Notes under the pieces: model-generated
Told to the model about the DNA's origin: nothing
What the model saw: only the letters and a program-made list of their open reading frames with translations
The model's database searches: none
DNA from: Chlorobiaceae bacterium
Lineage (GTDB): Bacteria; Bacteroidota; Ignavibacteria; Ignavibacteriales; Ignavibacteriaceae
Assembly: GCA_013824085.1 (NCBI GenBank)
Contig: PNNF01000008.1
Location: 18,111 to 82,110, forward strand
Direction: 5' to 3'
DNA: 64,000 nucleotides
Made by a program: the position numbers and the translations under genes
Part shown: positions 36,590 through 45,162 of the stretch, piece after piece
Numbering within the stretch: position 1 is the first letter of the stretch
Layout of the letters: each line of letters opens with the position of its first letter

Positions 36590-37699
36590 ATGAAAAAATT
36601 TTTAATAACGCTTGCATTGATGTTGTTTGTTAACATTGGTGTTTCTCAAGCACAAGCAGTAACAGATAGCTGGACGTTTGGATTCGGTGCAAGTTACCCC
36701 AGATTTTACTCAGCAAATATAACCTCGTTAAATTCTAATTACGGCGCATATCTTTCAGTCCAACGCAATTTTTCAGAGCATGTTGGATTAAGACTTAGAG
36801 GAGGCTATGCACACCTTGAAGGAGAATGGACAGATGCAGCTTTTACCCTAATTACAACAGAGACAAACTTTTTTACAGCAGATCTTGATTTAGTTTATTA
36901 TCCCGTTCCCTGCGCACCGGTTTCGCCCTATCTTTTTGCAGGAATTGGCGGACATTACAAATCTCTAACTAATAAACAAACTCCATTTTCTGATGATAGC
37001 AAATTCGGATCTCAATTAAACCTTGGTATTGGTGCCGATTTCAAAATTAGTTCGCGTTGGAGTTTCATCACAGAGTTCGGTTATCATCAAACCAACAACT
37101 CAGAGCTTGATGGCGCTATTATCACTGATGTTACGAAAGAAGTGAACGGACGCGATTCTTATATAGTGCTTAGTCTTGGTTTCAATTATTTCTTCCACAA
37201 AGGTGAGACCTCAGAAATTTGTGAGCCTTGCCCTGGATTGCGAGTGGATATGAAAGATATGACAGACTATAACAAAATCGAGGAGATGATTAAGAAGCAC
37301 ATTCCTAAAGAAGTAATCAAAGAAGTTGTTGTCGATAAATATATTTTAGCTATCTCGGAAGATAGATTGGTTCTGGTTGGTGTTAATTTTGCATTCGATA
37401 AATCAGACCTTTTACCTGAATCATACTATGTACTTGATAAAAGCGTAACTTTGCTGAATGATAATCCTGGTATTAATGTTGAGATTGAAGGATATACTGA
37501 TGGTATCGGCACTCCTGAATACAACTACCAACTTTCATTGGAAAGAGCTAATACAGTTAAAAATTATCTTGTGTCAAAAGGAATTGCGGAAAACAGACTT
37601 TCAACTATCGGTTTCGGTGAAGGGAATCCGGCTGCAACCAACGAGACAGAAGAAGGCAGAGCAATGAATAGAAGAATTGTGTTTAGAATTATTAAATAA
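36590..37699 (+). CDS. OmpA-family outer membrane protein
   Basis: A 369-residue protein: signal peptide (1-21), an eight-strand-type beta-barrel of the OmpX/OmpW kind (about 25-205), a linker with a CEPCPG cysteine pair, and a C-terminal OmpA peptidoglycan-binding domain (about 265-369: VNFAFDKSDLLPES, IEGYTDGIGT, NYQLSLERANTVKNYL, NRRIVFRI). It ties the outer membrane to the cell wall. In the block three proteins carry this domain (36590, 45862, 47460). Confidence 0.93.
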   Translation: MKKFLITLALMLFVNIGVSQAQAVTDSWTFGFGASYPRFYSANITSLNSNYGAYLSVQRNFSEHVGLRLRGGYAHLEGEWTDAAFTLITTETNFFTADLDLVYYPVPCAPVSPYLFAGIGGHYKSLTNKQTPFSDDSKFGSQLNLGIGADFKISSRWSFITEFGYHQTNNSELDGAIITDVTKEVNGRDSYIVLSLGFNYFFHKGETSEICEPCPGLRVDMKDMTDYNKIEEMIKKHIPKEVIKEVVVDKYILAISEDRLVLVGVNFAFDKSDLLPESYYVLDKSVTLLNDNPGINVEIEGYTDGIGTPEYNYQLSLERANTVKNYLVSKGIAENRLSTIGFGEGNPAATNETEEGRAMNRRIVFRIIK

Positions 37700-37719
37700 A
37701 AAAACTTAGAAGTACGAAT

Positions 37720-37746
37720 GTCCCTGTATCTTAAAGCTACAGGGAC
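37720..37746 (+). terminator. Hairpin after the OmpA gene
   Basis: A 9-bp perfect stem (GTCCCTGTA/TACAGGGAC) with a 9-base loop. No strong T run follows (TTCAATAAG), so it may instead protect mRNA or be a weak terminator. Confidence 0.55.
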
Positions 37747-37785
37747 TTCAATAAGCTAAAACGATATATCTAAAAGGAATTACAA

Positions 37786-37971
37786 ATGAACAAGTTAAAT
37801 ATAAAAGGAAACTGGAACGAACTTGCAGGCAAGCTTAAACAAAAATTTGCCAACCTGACAGACGATGACTTGCTCTTCAAAGAGGGCAAAGAGGAAGAAC
37901 TGTGGGGAAGACTTCAGCAGAAGCTTGGGAAAACCAAAGAACAAATACGCAAGCTAATTGCGAAATTATAA
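37786..37971 (+). CDS. CsbD-like general stress protein
   Basis: A 61-residue hydrophilic protein with the CsbD pattern: [17 protein letters not shown] at the N-terminus, [33 protein letters not shown] at the C-terminal half (quoted only in part: [16 protein letters not shown]). CsbD proteins are among the most strongly induced general stress proteins in other bacteria, with no known biochemical function. AAAAGGAA precedes the ATG. Two decayed relatives lie at 38827 and 44842. Confidence 0.9.
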   Translation: MNKLNIKGNWNELAGKLKQKFANLTDDDLLFKEGKEEELWGRLQQKLGKTKEQIRKLIAKL

Positions 37972-38020
37972 CAAAATGTAGTTAATACTACAATCATTTT
38001 ACAAAGAAAGTTGTTAAATA

Positions 38021-38698
38021 ATGAAATTATCCATTTATCTTCTTCTTTTATTTATTTCTGTAAACTTGCTCACCGGATGTTCGGATAGCACGAATAATCC
38101 CCAGGCTGGAGAAAACATCTCCGTAGCATTGGCTTTTGACAAGGGACTAAATAAAACTGGAAGTGACCCAATAGTTTTGGATTCCGTAAAAATATTACTC
38201 AAAGATATTAAATTCAGGCAAGCCGTCGGCGATTCATCAAATGTAAAAGTCGGACCAATGGTTGTGCACTTGAATTTGAATGGCGTTCCAACAGAATTTG
38301 CAGCTGGTTTGGTTATTGCTGGCAATTATTCCAAGATTAAATTTCGCTTGCATAAACCTGAAGAGAGCGATGTAATTCTTGATCCGGAATTTATCGCGGG
38401 CTCCAGTGGAGATCTAAGATACTCCGTAATAGTTAAAGGAAGATTCAACGGTGTTCCGTTTATTTACAAGTCAACTAAGACGGCAACTCAAGAAGTGAAT
38501 TTTAAAAATTCAATAAACATAACTGAAGATGTTAAAACTTTTGTCACCCTTTCGGTTGATGTTAATTCTTGGTTTTATAAGGATACTTTAGTCCTTGATC
38601 CCAATAATATCAGTAACAAAAACGATATTGACAATAACATAAAAGACTCTTTCAAAAAGGCTTTCCGCGACAATAATAAAGACGGTATTGCTGATTAA
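38021..38698 (+). CDS. DUF4382-type lipoprotein
   Basis: A 225-residue protein with a lipoprotein signal (LLTGCSD, Cys20). The segment VALAFDKGLNKT...PIVLDSVKILLKDIKFRQ and a beta-rich body fit DUF4382, a family of unknown function common in Bacteroidota envelopes. The C-terminus (DNNKDGIAD) resembles a calcium-binding EF-hand/dockerin-like loop. It follows csbD by 49 bp and ends with a strong terminator, closing this gene group. Confidence 0.75.
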   Translation: MKLSIYLLLLFISVNLLTGCSDSTNNPQAGENISVALAFDKGLNKTGSDPIVLDSVKILLKDIKFRQAVGDSSNVKVGPMVVHLNLNGVPTEFAAGLVIAGNYSKIKFRLHKPEESDVILDPEFIAGSSGDLRYSVIVKGRFNGVPFIYKSTKTATQEVNFKNSINITEDVKTFVTLSVDVNSWFYKDTLVLDPNNISNKNDIDNNIKDSFKKAFRDNNKDGIAD

Positions 38699-38703
38699 AT
38701 TTT

Positions 38704-38730
38704 AAGGCTTGACGAGAGTCAAGCCTTTAT
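38704..38730 (+). terminator. Rho-independent terminator after the DUF4382 gene
   Basis: A 10-bp perfect stem (AAGGCTTGAC/GTCAAGCCTT) with a GAGA tetraloop, then TATTTCC. Confidence 0.8.
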
Positions 38731-38826
38731 TTCCATACTAACAAAGCTTCTGTTTCACTCTCGACAAGCAGTAAGAAACAATTTTGTTAATATTAATCTT
38801 AATTGATTACCATAAAAGCAGTAGAA

Positions 38827-39047
38827 ATGGAAAAGAACAATCTCATAGAAAACTGGAACGACCTCTTCAACAAGCTTAAAAAAATATTTGCCGATTTACC
38901 AACCATAGCAGATTCTTCAACGATGTGGCTTGTGACGAATTGTGGGAAAATTCTCAGCCCAACCTTGAGAAAATAAAAAATAAAATCAGATTCCTATCGA
39001 GCAATTTTATCAGCCTCATCTCTCTATGGTTAATGTTTTCGATATGA
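38827..39047 (+). pseudogene. CsbD-like pseudogene 1, with C-terminal hydrophobic tail
   Basis: Starts MEKNNLIENWNDLFNKLKKIF, clearly CsbD-like, then a frameshift near 38895-38925: the CsbD second half continues in another frame as DELWENSQPNLEKIKNKIRF and runs into a hydrophobic tail (LISLWLMFSI) before a stop at 39045-39047. The tail is absent from the intact CsbD at 37786 but present in pseudogene 2 at 44842, so both come from a tailed ancestor. The region after it leads straight into motif site B. Confidence 0.75.
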
Positions 39048-39153
39048 CGAATCTATTAGTCTTGTTCTGATTAGTAAAAAAAAATATTGAGACACAAAGC
39101 AAAAAAATCTCTCTTGGAATAGATTTTTAGCAGATAAAAATTGCTCTCATCCT

Positions 39154-39196
39154 AAAGGATTAGTTCTTTTTTCATCCTATTAGGCGATTGATTTAC
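39154..39196 (+). promoter_or_regulatory. Shared island motif, site B
   Basis: AAAGGATTAGTTCTTTT, then TTCATCCTATTAG and GATTGATTTAC. It lies 103 bp before the ATG at 39257 and is almost identical to site C. One mismatch breaks the right arm of the dyad. Confidence 0.65.
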
Positions 39197-39256
39197 ACCA
39201 CACCTTCCCCTAAATTCCTTTCAGTTTTAAGAAACAAATATCTAAAGGAGATTATT

Positions 39257-40576
39257 ATGAATATTCAAACAATTAATTCAACAAGTGTAATGAGCAAATG
39301 TATGCGATTTATCGGCGCGATGCTGATTGTAGCATTGATGATGCCTGCCATTGCTTTTTCACAACCATTTGCCAACCCGGAACCAGTACCACTTTTAACT
39401 GCCGGAACTTATGGGGCTTTAGCTTACTCGGGGATAACCGGTAATGCAACTGTTCATGGAGATGTTGGAACATCAACTGCATCGATAGACGTAAGCATAA
39501 CAGTCACTGGAGGAATTAACAGGGGTGTGGGCACCGCTCATGTTATACAAGCCCAAACTGACTTGGGTGCCGCGTTGACCAATGCCAACGGTCGAGTAAA
39601 TAATCAAACTATCAGCGGGAATGCGCTCGGTGGACTTACTTTAGGACGTGGTGTCTATGAAGGCGGTGCTCTTGATCTTGCATCGGGAACGACTTTAACA
39701 CTCAATGGAAGTGCAACCGATGTCTTCATCATAAGAGCTGCGTCTTCACTTAATATCAATACTAATAGCAACGTGACCTTAACCGGCGGCGCTGTGTGGT
39801 CAAACGTCTTTTGGTATGTCGGCAGTTCAGCGACTATTTTTAGTGGTGTAACTTTCAATGGAATCATACTCGCTGTTACATCAATCACGCTGAATGCCGA
39901 CGCAACTCAGGTAACAGCAAAATTTTTGGCTAATGGTGGTGCGGTTACAATAAACTCCTCTGTATTACCGGTGGAATTAACATCTTTTACAGCATCATTA
40001 AATAACAGTGCAGTAGTATTAAATTGGAGCACAGCTACAGAAGTAGATAACTTCGGATTTGATGTTGAAAGTAGATTTGTTAAGGAAGATGAGAATGGAA
40101 GAAATGGCGAAAGAGGGCGTTTGAGTGAATGGAATAAGATCGGCTTTGTACACGGACATGGGAATAGTAATTCACCAAAAGAATATGCATTTAAAGATAA
40201 AAATCCAGAAGTCGGAATATTACAATACAGATTAAAGCAGATTGATACTGACGGCGCTTTCGAATACTCGAAAACAGTAGAAGTTAATTTTAATGTACCA
40301 TTATTTTTTGTTCTGTACCAAAACTATCCGAACCCTTTTAATCCCTCTACAAATATTCAATACACAATTGGGAATGCCGGTTTGGTAACACTTAAAGTGT
40401 ATAATCTTATTGGAAATGAAGTTGCTACTCTCGTAAACGCCCGGCAGGCAGCTGGAAGTTACTCAGTTCAGTTTTACGCGAGTGAAGAAAATCTGAATTT
40501 TTCAAGTGGTGTCTATCTCTATCGTTTAGAATCAGGTTCTTTCGTCTCGACGAAGAAGTTTATCTTGATTAAGTAA
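39257..40576 (+). CDS. DUF3494 ice-binding-like protein with type IX secretion sorting domain
   Basis: A 439-residue secreted protein. Signal peptide (about 1-36, AIAFSQ), DUF3494 domain (about 40-240: GDVGTSTASIDVS, LGGLTLGRGVYEGG, VFIIRAASSLNINT, FNGIILAVTSITL), a linker starting LPVELTSFTASL, and a C-terminal type A sorting domain (YQNYPNPFNPSTNIQYTI, SGVYLYRLESG, KKFILIK). The last is cut and replaced by a lipid/sugar anchor in type IX secretion. I chose the ATG at 39257 because AAAGGAG lies just upstream; the frame is open further back but that part overlaps motif site B. Confidence 0.92.
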   Translation: MNIQTINSTSVMSKCMRFIGAMLIVALMMPAIAFSQPFANPEPVPLLTAGTYGALAYSGITGNATVHGDVGTSTASIDVSITVTGGINRGVGTAHVIQAQTDLGAALTNANGRVNNQTISGNALGGLTLGRGVYEGGALDLASGTTLTLNGSATDVFIIRAASSLNINTNSNVTLTGGAVWSNVFWYVGSSATIFSGVTFNGIILAVTSITLNADATQVTAKFLANGGAVTINSSVLPVELTSFTASLNNSAVVLNWSTATEVDNFGFDVESRFVKEDENGRNGERGRLSEWNKIGFVHGHGNSNSPKEYAFKDKNPEVGILQYRLKQIDTDGAFEYSKTVEVNFNVPLFFVLYQNYPNPFNPSTNIQYTIGNAGLVTLKVYNLIGNEVATLVNARQAAGSYSVQFYASEENLNFSSGVYLYRLESGSFVSTKKFILIK

Positions 40577-40589
40577 ATAAGTAAATGCT

Positions 40590-40625
40590 AACCTCAATCT
40601 CTTGGAAGACTGGGAGATTGAGGTT
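40590..40625 (+). terminator. Hairpin after the DUF3494 gene
   Basis: A 12-bp perfect stem (AACCTCAATCTC/GAGATTGAGGTT) with a 12-base loop, 14 bp after the stop. No T run follows directly, but the stem is long. Confidence 0.7.
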
Positions 40626-40766
40626 ATGAAAAGGAAAAAATATTTTTTTGGTTGTTTGTTCTCATTCAATCAAAGAAATTATTGACTTCCCTTTCCACAA
40701 AAATTCTAGAAAAAATAGAATTGTTTTTATTTCAGTAGTCAATTAATAATTAAAAAAGGAGAGCAT

Positions 40767-41093
40767 ATGAAAAAAATATTTGTCGGTATTCTGACTTTAG
40801 TATTATTTGTTTTCATCTATGGTTGTGCCCGTAATACAGATCCTCAATTCAGTATCCGGAACGAACAGGCGAATAAAGTAGATGTAAAAATACAAACCTC
40901 ATTAGGGAATAAAATCACCATTAACGATGTCGAACCCGGACAAACTACGGCGTATCAAACTGCAACGGAAGGAAATATTACAGCGACAGATGTTATTCGG
41001 AACGAGTCGGTATCATTCCTTGCTGAAAAAAATACTCGCTACACAATTGTCATTAGTGGAGACAAACCACCATCAGTGGCTGTTGATCAATAA
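40767..41093 (+). CDS. Small lipoprotein, paralog 1 of 2
   Basis: A 108-residue protein with a lipoprotein signal (FIYGCAR, Cys20). The body (NTDPQFSIRNEQANKVDVKI, NDVEPGQTTAYQTATEGNI) is about as long as, and clearly similar to, that of the protein at 43752, sharing the order FxxxNExxxKxxVxIQT...N...NDVxPGQ.TA...EGNITAT.VIxNESVS. It matches no family I can name. A strong AAAGGAG site precedes the ATG. An Ig-like small sandwich fold is possible. Confidence 0.8.
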   Translation: MKKIFVGILTLVLFVFIYGCARNTDPQFSIRNEQANKVDVKIQTSLGNKITINDVEPGQTTAYQTATEGNITATDVIRNESVSFLAEKNTRYTIVISGDKPPSVAVDQ

Positions 41094-41544
41094 CTGTGAT
41101 GATGCAATAATGATAAGCCGACGCTTTATGCTGCGGTAAACAGCAATGAAAGATGTGAGATGGAAAATGGAGAAACCTAGTTCCAAATATTTTTACTTAC
41201 ACAGCGCCAATGGTAACCCTGTAGCAGGTTGTTAAATCTGCAAGAGGCAGGCGAAAAAACAAAAAGCTACTTAACATTACAGTAGCGTTTGCCGAAGCCA
41301 ATTTTTCTTTCACTTTAGTAATTCTAAAAAAGACTGTAAAGGTATTCACAATGATTAAGATACATTTAATTTCTCACTGTATCCTCGATTTCATCAGAGG
41401 GCTTTATCAACCAAAAGATGTAGTTCCCTTTTCAATCCTTTGCCCTATTTATCTTTCTTTTAATATTTTCTATATTTTGTTTGCAAATAATAGACCATTG
41501 AAGCGTTTTCACATTTATCAAAACAAATTAAAAAGGCTGCACTA
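41094..41544. other. Gene-free stretch containing motif site D
   Basis: About 450 bases. An open frame of 64 codons (41351-41545) overlaps the motif and lacks a convincing ribosome binding site, so I do not call it. Apart from site D nothing was recognised. Confidence 0.55.
41413..41453 (+). promoter_or_regulatory. Shared island motif, site D
   Basis: AAAAGATGTAGTTCCCTTTT followed by CAATCCTTTG and CCTATTTATC, 132 bp before the ATG of the barrel gene at 41545. A more diverged copy that keeps the dyad and the ATCC-TTTG core. Confidence 0.55.
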
Positions 41545-42336
41545 ATGAAACATATAAATCATACAATTACAGAGAGTATCGCAAAACTGATTATCCGGTG
41601 GTTTCAATTTTCAGTTGTAATTATTGCGCTCACAATATCGATGAGCACACAATCGGTAGCGCAAATAAATTTTAAACTTGGCGGCGGTTTCGGAGTAATG
41701 AGTCCGGCTTCAGACTTAAGCGGCTCAACCATTGAATATTATAACGGCTCCAACTATGGACTCAGCAGTGGTCTTAACATTCATTTGAAAGGAAAGGTTG
41801 GGTTATTAGGCTTAAACCTCACTGGAGAAATTGATTACTCGTCGTTAAGTAACAGTGGAAATTCTGAAATAGGTGAAGGGAAAATTGATATTTCGCAAAA
41901 AATTCTGTCGCTAAAATTGGGACCTGAATTTCGCCTAAGTTTACCTTTGTTGCCGATCGTTCCTTACATCGGCGCAAACCTCGCATTGAATTCATTCACT
42001 GGTGAGACGACATTTCAAGGTGTTCCAAGAGTTCCGAGTGCAACATACAGCGTGAATGCTGCGACACGTATTGGTGTCGGATTCACAGCGGGAGCAGAAG
42101 TGAGCATAGGACCGTTACTAACGCTTGACTTTAATCTCTCGTATAACTTAATGAATGTTTCCGGTGCTGAATGGACAGATGTAAATCCGGAGATAAATCG
42201 CCGAGTTGATTCCTATCTTTCTTTGAATGACTTGCAAGACCCCCTTTATTCTGCTGGTGACGATAGTCATTTCGTTTCAAAGGCACGGAATATTCACTCG
42301 GTACTGTTCAAGGTAAGTCTTTTGTTCGGTTTGTAG
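41545..42336 (+). CDS. Outer membrane beta-barrel protein
   Basis: A 263-residue protein with a long signal peptide (about 1-40, QSVAQ). The rest alternates polar and hydrophobic residues with glycine-rich strand starts (FKLGGGFGVMSPAS, LSLKLGPEFRLSL, IGVGFTAGAEVS) and ends on strand VLFKVSLLFGL, typical of porin-like or OmpW-like barrels. Substrate unknown. The next gene, 42422, is another barrel ending in the same FLFGL-type signal. Confidence 0.85.
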   Translation: MKHINHTITESIAKLIIRWFQFSVVIIALTISMSTQSVAQINFKLGGGFGVMSPASDLSGSTIEYYNGSNYGLSSGLNIHLKGKVGLLGLNLTGEIDYSSLSNSGNSEIGEGKIDISQKILSLKLGPEFRLSLPLLPIVPYIGANLALNSFTGETTFQGVPRVPSATYSVNAATRIGVGFTAGAEVSIGPLLTLDFNLSYNLMNVSGAEWTDVNPEINRRVDSYLSLNDLQDPLYSAGDDSHFVSKARNIHSVLFKVSLLFGL

Positions 42337-42421
42337 TATTTGAGATGTTATAATGAAACTCGCTCTGCTCGCTTGAAGGTTATGTAGAGGAGTAAAACAC
42401 TAATTTAAGAAAGGTAATTTT

Positions 42422-42970
42422 ATGTTTAAGAATTTGATGATAATAATAGGAATAATTTTAATGATGCTTACCCAAGTGAATGCACAAAGCATAAATCTAG
42501 GACCACAGATCGGTTATCAAAAAGCCAGGGATGCAGATGAAGGGAAATTTTTTGGTGGTGCAGCAATGCGGTTGAAGTTGACTCCGAATCTTGGCGTTGA
42601 AGCTTCCATTAATTATCGTGCGGAAGAATATTACGATGGCGCCTTGACAGTTAAGAGCTGGCCTGTAATGATAACTGGTTTATATTATCCAATCCCAATA
42701 GTTTATGGGGCAATTGGCGCAGGATGGTACAACACAACTTTCGATTTTGATCAGAGTAAGTTTCCGTTTCAGCTTGTTGCTGATGAAACCCAACAAAAAT
42801 TTGGCTGGCATTTTGGCGGCGGTGTGGAGTTACCGATAGGTTCAAATTCAAAATTCACAGCAGATCTCCGATATGTTTTTATAGATTACGACTTTAGCAG
42901 CATACCGGGTATTGGTGAAAAGAATAGCGATTTTTATCTCTTCTCCGTCGGTTTTCTTTTTGGTCTATAA
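42422..42970 (+). CDS. Small outer membrane beta-barrel protein
   Basis: A 182-residue protein: signal peptide (1-21, VNAQS), then an OmpX/OmpA-like eight-strand barrel (SINLGPQIGYQKARD, NLGVEASINYRAEEY, GWHFGGGVELPIG, LFSVGFLFGL). It stands between another barrel gene and a LuxR-type regulator gene (28 bp downstream). No enzymatic motif. Confidence 0.85.
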   Translation: MFKNLMIIIGIILMMLTQVNAQSINLGPQIGYQKARDADEGKFFGGAAMRLKLTPNLGVEASINYRAEEYYDGALTVKSWPVMITGLYYPIPIVYGAIGAGWYNTTFDFDQSKFPFQLVADETQQKFGWHFGGGVELPIGSNSKFTADLRYVFIDYDFSSIPGIGEKNSDFYLFSVGFLFGL

Positions 42971-42997
42971 TTAATTTTAACGAGTATTAAAGTATTT

Positions 42998-43672
42998 ATG
43001 AAAAAAATCAGTTTGCTAATCATTGAGGACAATCGTCTTCTTAGGGATGGAATGCTTGCTATTCTCAAACCTCAAAAGGATATTGTTATTATTGGGGCAT
43101 CAGCAGACGCTAAGAGCACTCTTGCAAAAATTCAAGAGTTAAAACCTAATGTGGTTCTATTAGATTTGGGATTGCGAAGTCAGAACAGTTTGCACGTAGT
43201 GGAATTAGTGAAGAAAGAATTTCCAAAAGCAAAAATTATAATTATGGGGTTTGCCTCCGTTCAAGCCGATATCCTACAGTATGTGAAAGCAGGCGCAAAT
43301 GGTTTTATCCTAAAAGATGCATCACTTAATGATTTATTAGTCACAATTCGAACTGTTGCCGATGGGTCAACTGTTCTTCCGCCTCCCTTGATTGATTCCC
43401 TCTTTTCCAAAATTGTAGAACACGCAGTGAGAGAGGGTAAACCAAAACTGAAAGAGGCAGTCCGAATGACAAAGCGGGAACAAGAAGTTATCGAGTTACT
43501 TGGTGAAGGAATGAGTAACAGAGAGATTGCTCAAAAAACTCTCATCTCCATCTATACGGTTAAAAGTCATATTCATAATATAATGGAGAAACTTGCACTA
43601 CACACGCGGTTGGAAATTGCAAAATATTCTTACGCTGATCAATCTCATAAAACAATTTCAAAGAGTATTTAG
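42998..43672 (+). CDS. LuxR/NarL-type response regulator, paralog 1, with atypical receiver
   Basis: A 224-residue regulator. Receiver domain 1-120: acidic pair E10/D11, phospho-aspartate D56 (VLLDLGLR), lysine K106 (FILKDA). The conserved Thr/Ser is G84 (IIMGFA) and the usual MPxxxG after the aspartate is missing. C-terminal LuxR HTH at about 155-211 (MTKREQEVIELLGEGMSNREIAQK, quoted to TKREQEVIELL). No histidine kinase is encoded in the block. Close paralog of the protein at 51364. It likely binds DNA, possibly the shared island motif. Confidence 0.92.
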   Translation: MKKISLLIIEDNRLLRDGMLAILKPQKDIVIIGASADAKSTLAKIQELKPNVVLLDLGLRSQNSLHVVELVKKEFPKAKIIIMGFASVQADILQYVKAGANGFILKDASLNDLLVTIRTVADGSTVLPPPLIDSLFSKIVEHAVREGKPKLKEAVRMTKREQEVIELLGEGMSNREIAQKTLISIYTVKSHIHNIMEKLALHTRLEIAKYSYADQSHKTISKSI

Positions 43673-43751
43673 ATGATCAATAATTAATTAATCAATTACC
43701 GTTTCATTAAAAATAATTGAATGAAACAAAATAATCACTTAAGGAGAAAAG

Positions 43752-44090
43752 ATGAGAAATATAATTATCGGCATTCTTAGCTTGGTATTTATGATTGCCA
43801 TCACTGGTTGCACCGACAAAACAAACCCTAAATTCCGTGTCCTCAATGAACGATCAACTAAAGCTAATGTTCAGATTCAGACAACTGGTGGAAATACGAT
43901 TAATCTTAACGACGTTCAACCCGGACAAGCAACGGCATTTCATTCTGCTGCAGAAGGAAATATTACCGCAACTGCTGTTATTCAAAATGAGTCTGTATCA
44001 CCTACAATTACTTTCTTTGCGATATATGATGAGGAATATACAATCGTTATTCAAATGACCACTCCTCCGTCTCTTCGCGTAGATAGATAA
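43752..44090 (+). CDS. Small lipoprotein, paralog 2 of 2
   Basis: A 112-residue lipoprotein (signal ITGCTD, Cys20) similar to 40767-41093 over its whole length: LNERSTKANVQIQT, NLNDVQPGQATAFHSAAEGN and VIQNESVS correspond to matching blocks of paralog 1. An AAGGAGA site precedes the ATG. Unknown function; the presence of two copies in one block suggests a structural role in the envelope. Confidence 0.8.
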   Translation: MRNIIIGILSLVFMIAITGCTDKTNPKFRVLNERSTKANVQIQTTGGNTINLNDVQPGQATAFHSAAEGNITATAVIQNESVSPTITFFAIYDEEYTIVIQMTTPPSLRVDR

Positions 44091-44120
44091 CAAATATTTT
44101 GACAGGAGTAGGTGTGAAAA

Positions 44121-44166
44121 ATTAGCTTCGGAAGATTGAAAGTCTTACGAAGCTAATCAATTTTTT
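44121..44166 (+). terminator. Rho-independent terminator after small lipoprotein 2
   Basis: A 10-bp perfect stem (ATTAGCTTCG at 44121-44130 with CGAAGCTAAT at 44148-44157), then CAATTTTTTA. Confidence 0.8.
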
Positions 44167-44233
44167 AGATAATTGCTGTTCGTTCTTCTTTAAGTTGAAT
44201 GTAACAGCAGATAATTAAATTAAGGAAAAAATT

Positions 44234-44758
44234 ATGCGTTACTTTATTGTTTTAGTCGCAGCTTTGTTACTCTTGAGCACATCAATTGCTCAAGTGCAAG
44301 TTAATGTTAACTTCAACTTGGACAGGCAACCAGTTTGGGGACCCACCGGTTATGATTATGTAGAATATTATTACTTGCCCGATATCGATGTTTACTACAA
44401 TGTCCCGCTACAACGTTATTACTTTTATGACCAAGGAAGATGGATTTACAGGTCATCTCTGCCTTCACGTTTTGGTAACTTTAACTTCTTTAAAACTTAT
44501 AAAGTAGTCGTGAATGAGCGCGAGCCCTGGCGCAATCATAAATCATACAAGAAAAAATATTACGCATACAAAGATCGTCACGACCAAAAATCAATTCGAG
44601 ATAGTCGGGATTCAAAATACTTTGTGAATAAAAATCATCCTGAACACAGTAGATGGATAAAGGAACAAAAGAATGATAAAGAAAATGCCAAAGGACAGAA
44701 TCGTGATAAAAAAAATGACAACAAGAAAAAAGGCGGACAAGGTAATCAGAAAAAATAG
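44234..44758 (+). CDS. Exported basic, tyrosine-rich protein of unknown function
   Basis: A 174-residue protein with a signal peptide (1-19). Residues 30-75 are rich in tyrosine and predicted strands (GYDYVEYYYLPDIDVYYNVP, FYDQGRWIYRSSLP); residues about 95-174 are a very basic, low-complexity tail (KKYYAYKDRHDQK...KKNDNKKKGG). I recall similar hypothetical proteins from Bacteroidota with the same PTGYDYVEYYYLPDI core. The tail could bind acidic polymers (DNA, LPS, peptidoglycan). Function unknown. Confidence 0.7.
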   Translation: MRYFIVLVAALLLLSTSIAQVQVNVNFNLDRQPVWGPTGYDYVEYYYLPDIDVYYNVPLQRYYFYDQGRWIYRSSLPSRFGNFNFFKTYKVVVNEREPWRNHKSYKKKYYAYKDRHDQKSIRDSRDSKYFVNKNHPEHSRWIKEQKNDKENAKGQNRDKKNDNKKKGGQGNQKK

Positions 44759-44841
44759 TTTTGATTTAGATATTTTTATATCCCGATTAAAATCTTAATA
44801 GATAAACTTTCAAACTATAGCCGGTAAATTTGGACAGCACA

Positions 44842-45045
44842 ATGTTAGTGAAAACTAGAACGAACTCTTGTGCCAGATTAAAAGAAATATTTACCGGTTC
44901 ACCAATCAATAAAATACTCTTCAAAGATTAAGTTAAGCCGAACTGTTGGGAAGTTCAAAACTGAAACTTGAGGAGAAAAAAAATCAGATTCATTTCGAGC
45001 AGTATTAACAGCCTCATCTGGTTCATGCTAATGTTTTTTACATGA
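44842..45045 (+). pseudogene. CsbD-like pseudogene 2, with C-terminal hydrophobic tail
   Basis: Similar to pseudogene 1. The tryptophan codon of the NWNEL motif has become a stop (AACTAGAACGAACTC), and frames shift at least twice. The middle reads RLKEIFTG...INKILFKD and the end IRFISSSINSLIWFMLMFFT, which aligns with the end of pseudogene 1. The following 100 bp lead to motif site C, again in parallel with pseudogene 1 and site B. Confidence 0.7.
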
Positions 45046-45162
45046 CACTTTGCATTAACTTCTTCTGATTTTAAATAACACAAAAAAGTATGGGGAGACA
45101 ATTCAAAAAAAAAGAATTCCTCTTGGCAATTATTTTTCGCAAAAACAAATTGTTCTAATCCT

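Noticed and set aside
39188..39256. N-terminal extension of the T9SS/DUF3494 protein
   Set aside because: It begins with a TTG inside motif site B and would put extra residues before a normal signal peptide; AAAGGAG stands before the ATG at 39257.
41351..41545. 64-codon open frame before the barrel gene
   Set aside because: It runs across motif site D, has no convincing ribosome binding site, no family resemblance, and ends on the start of the real gene.
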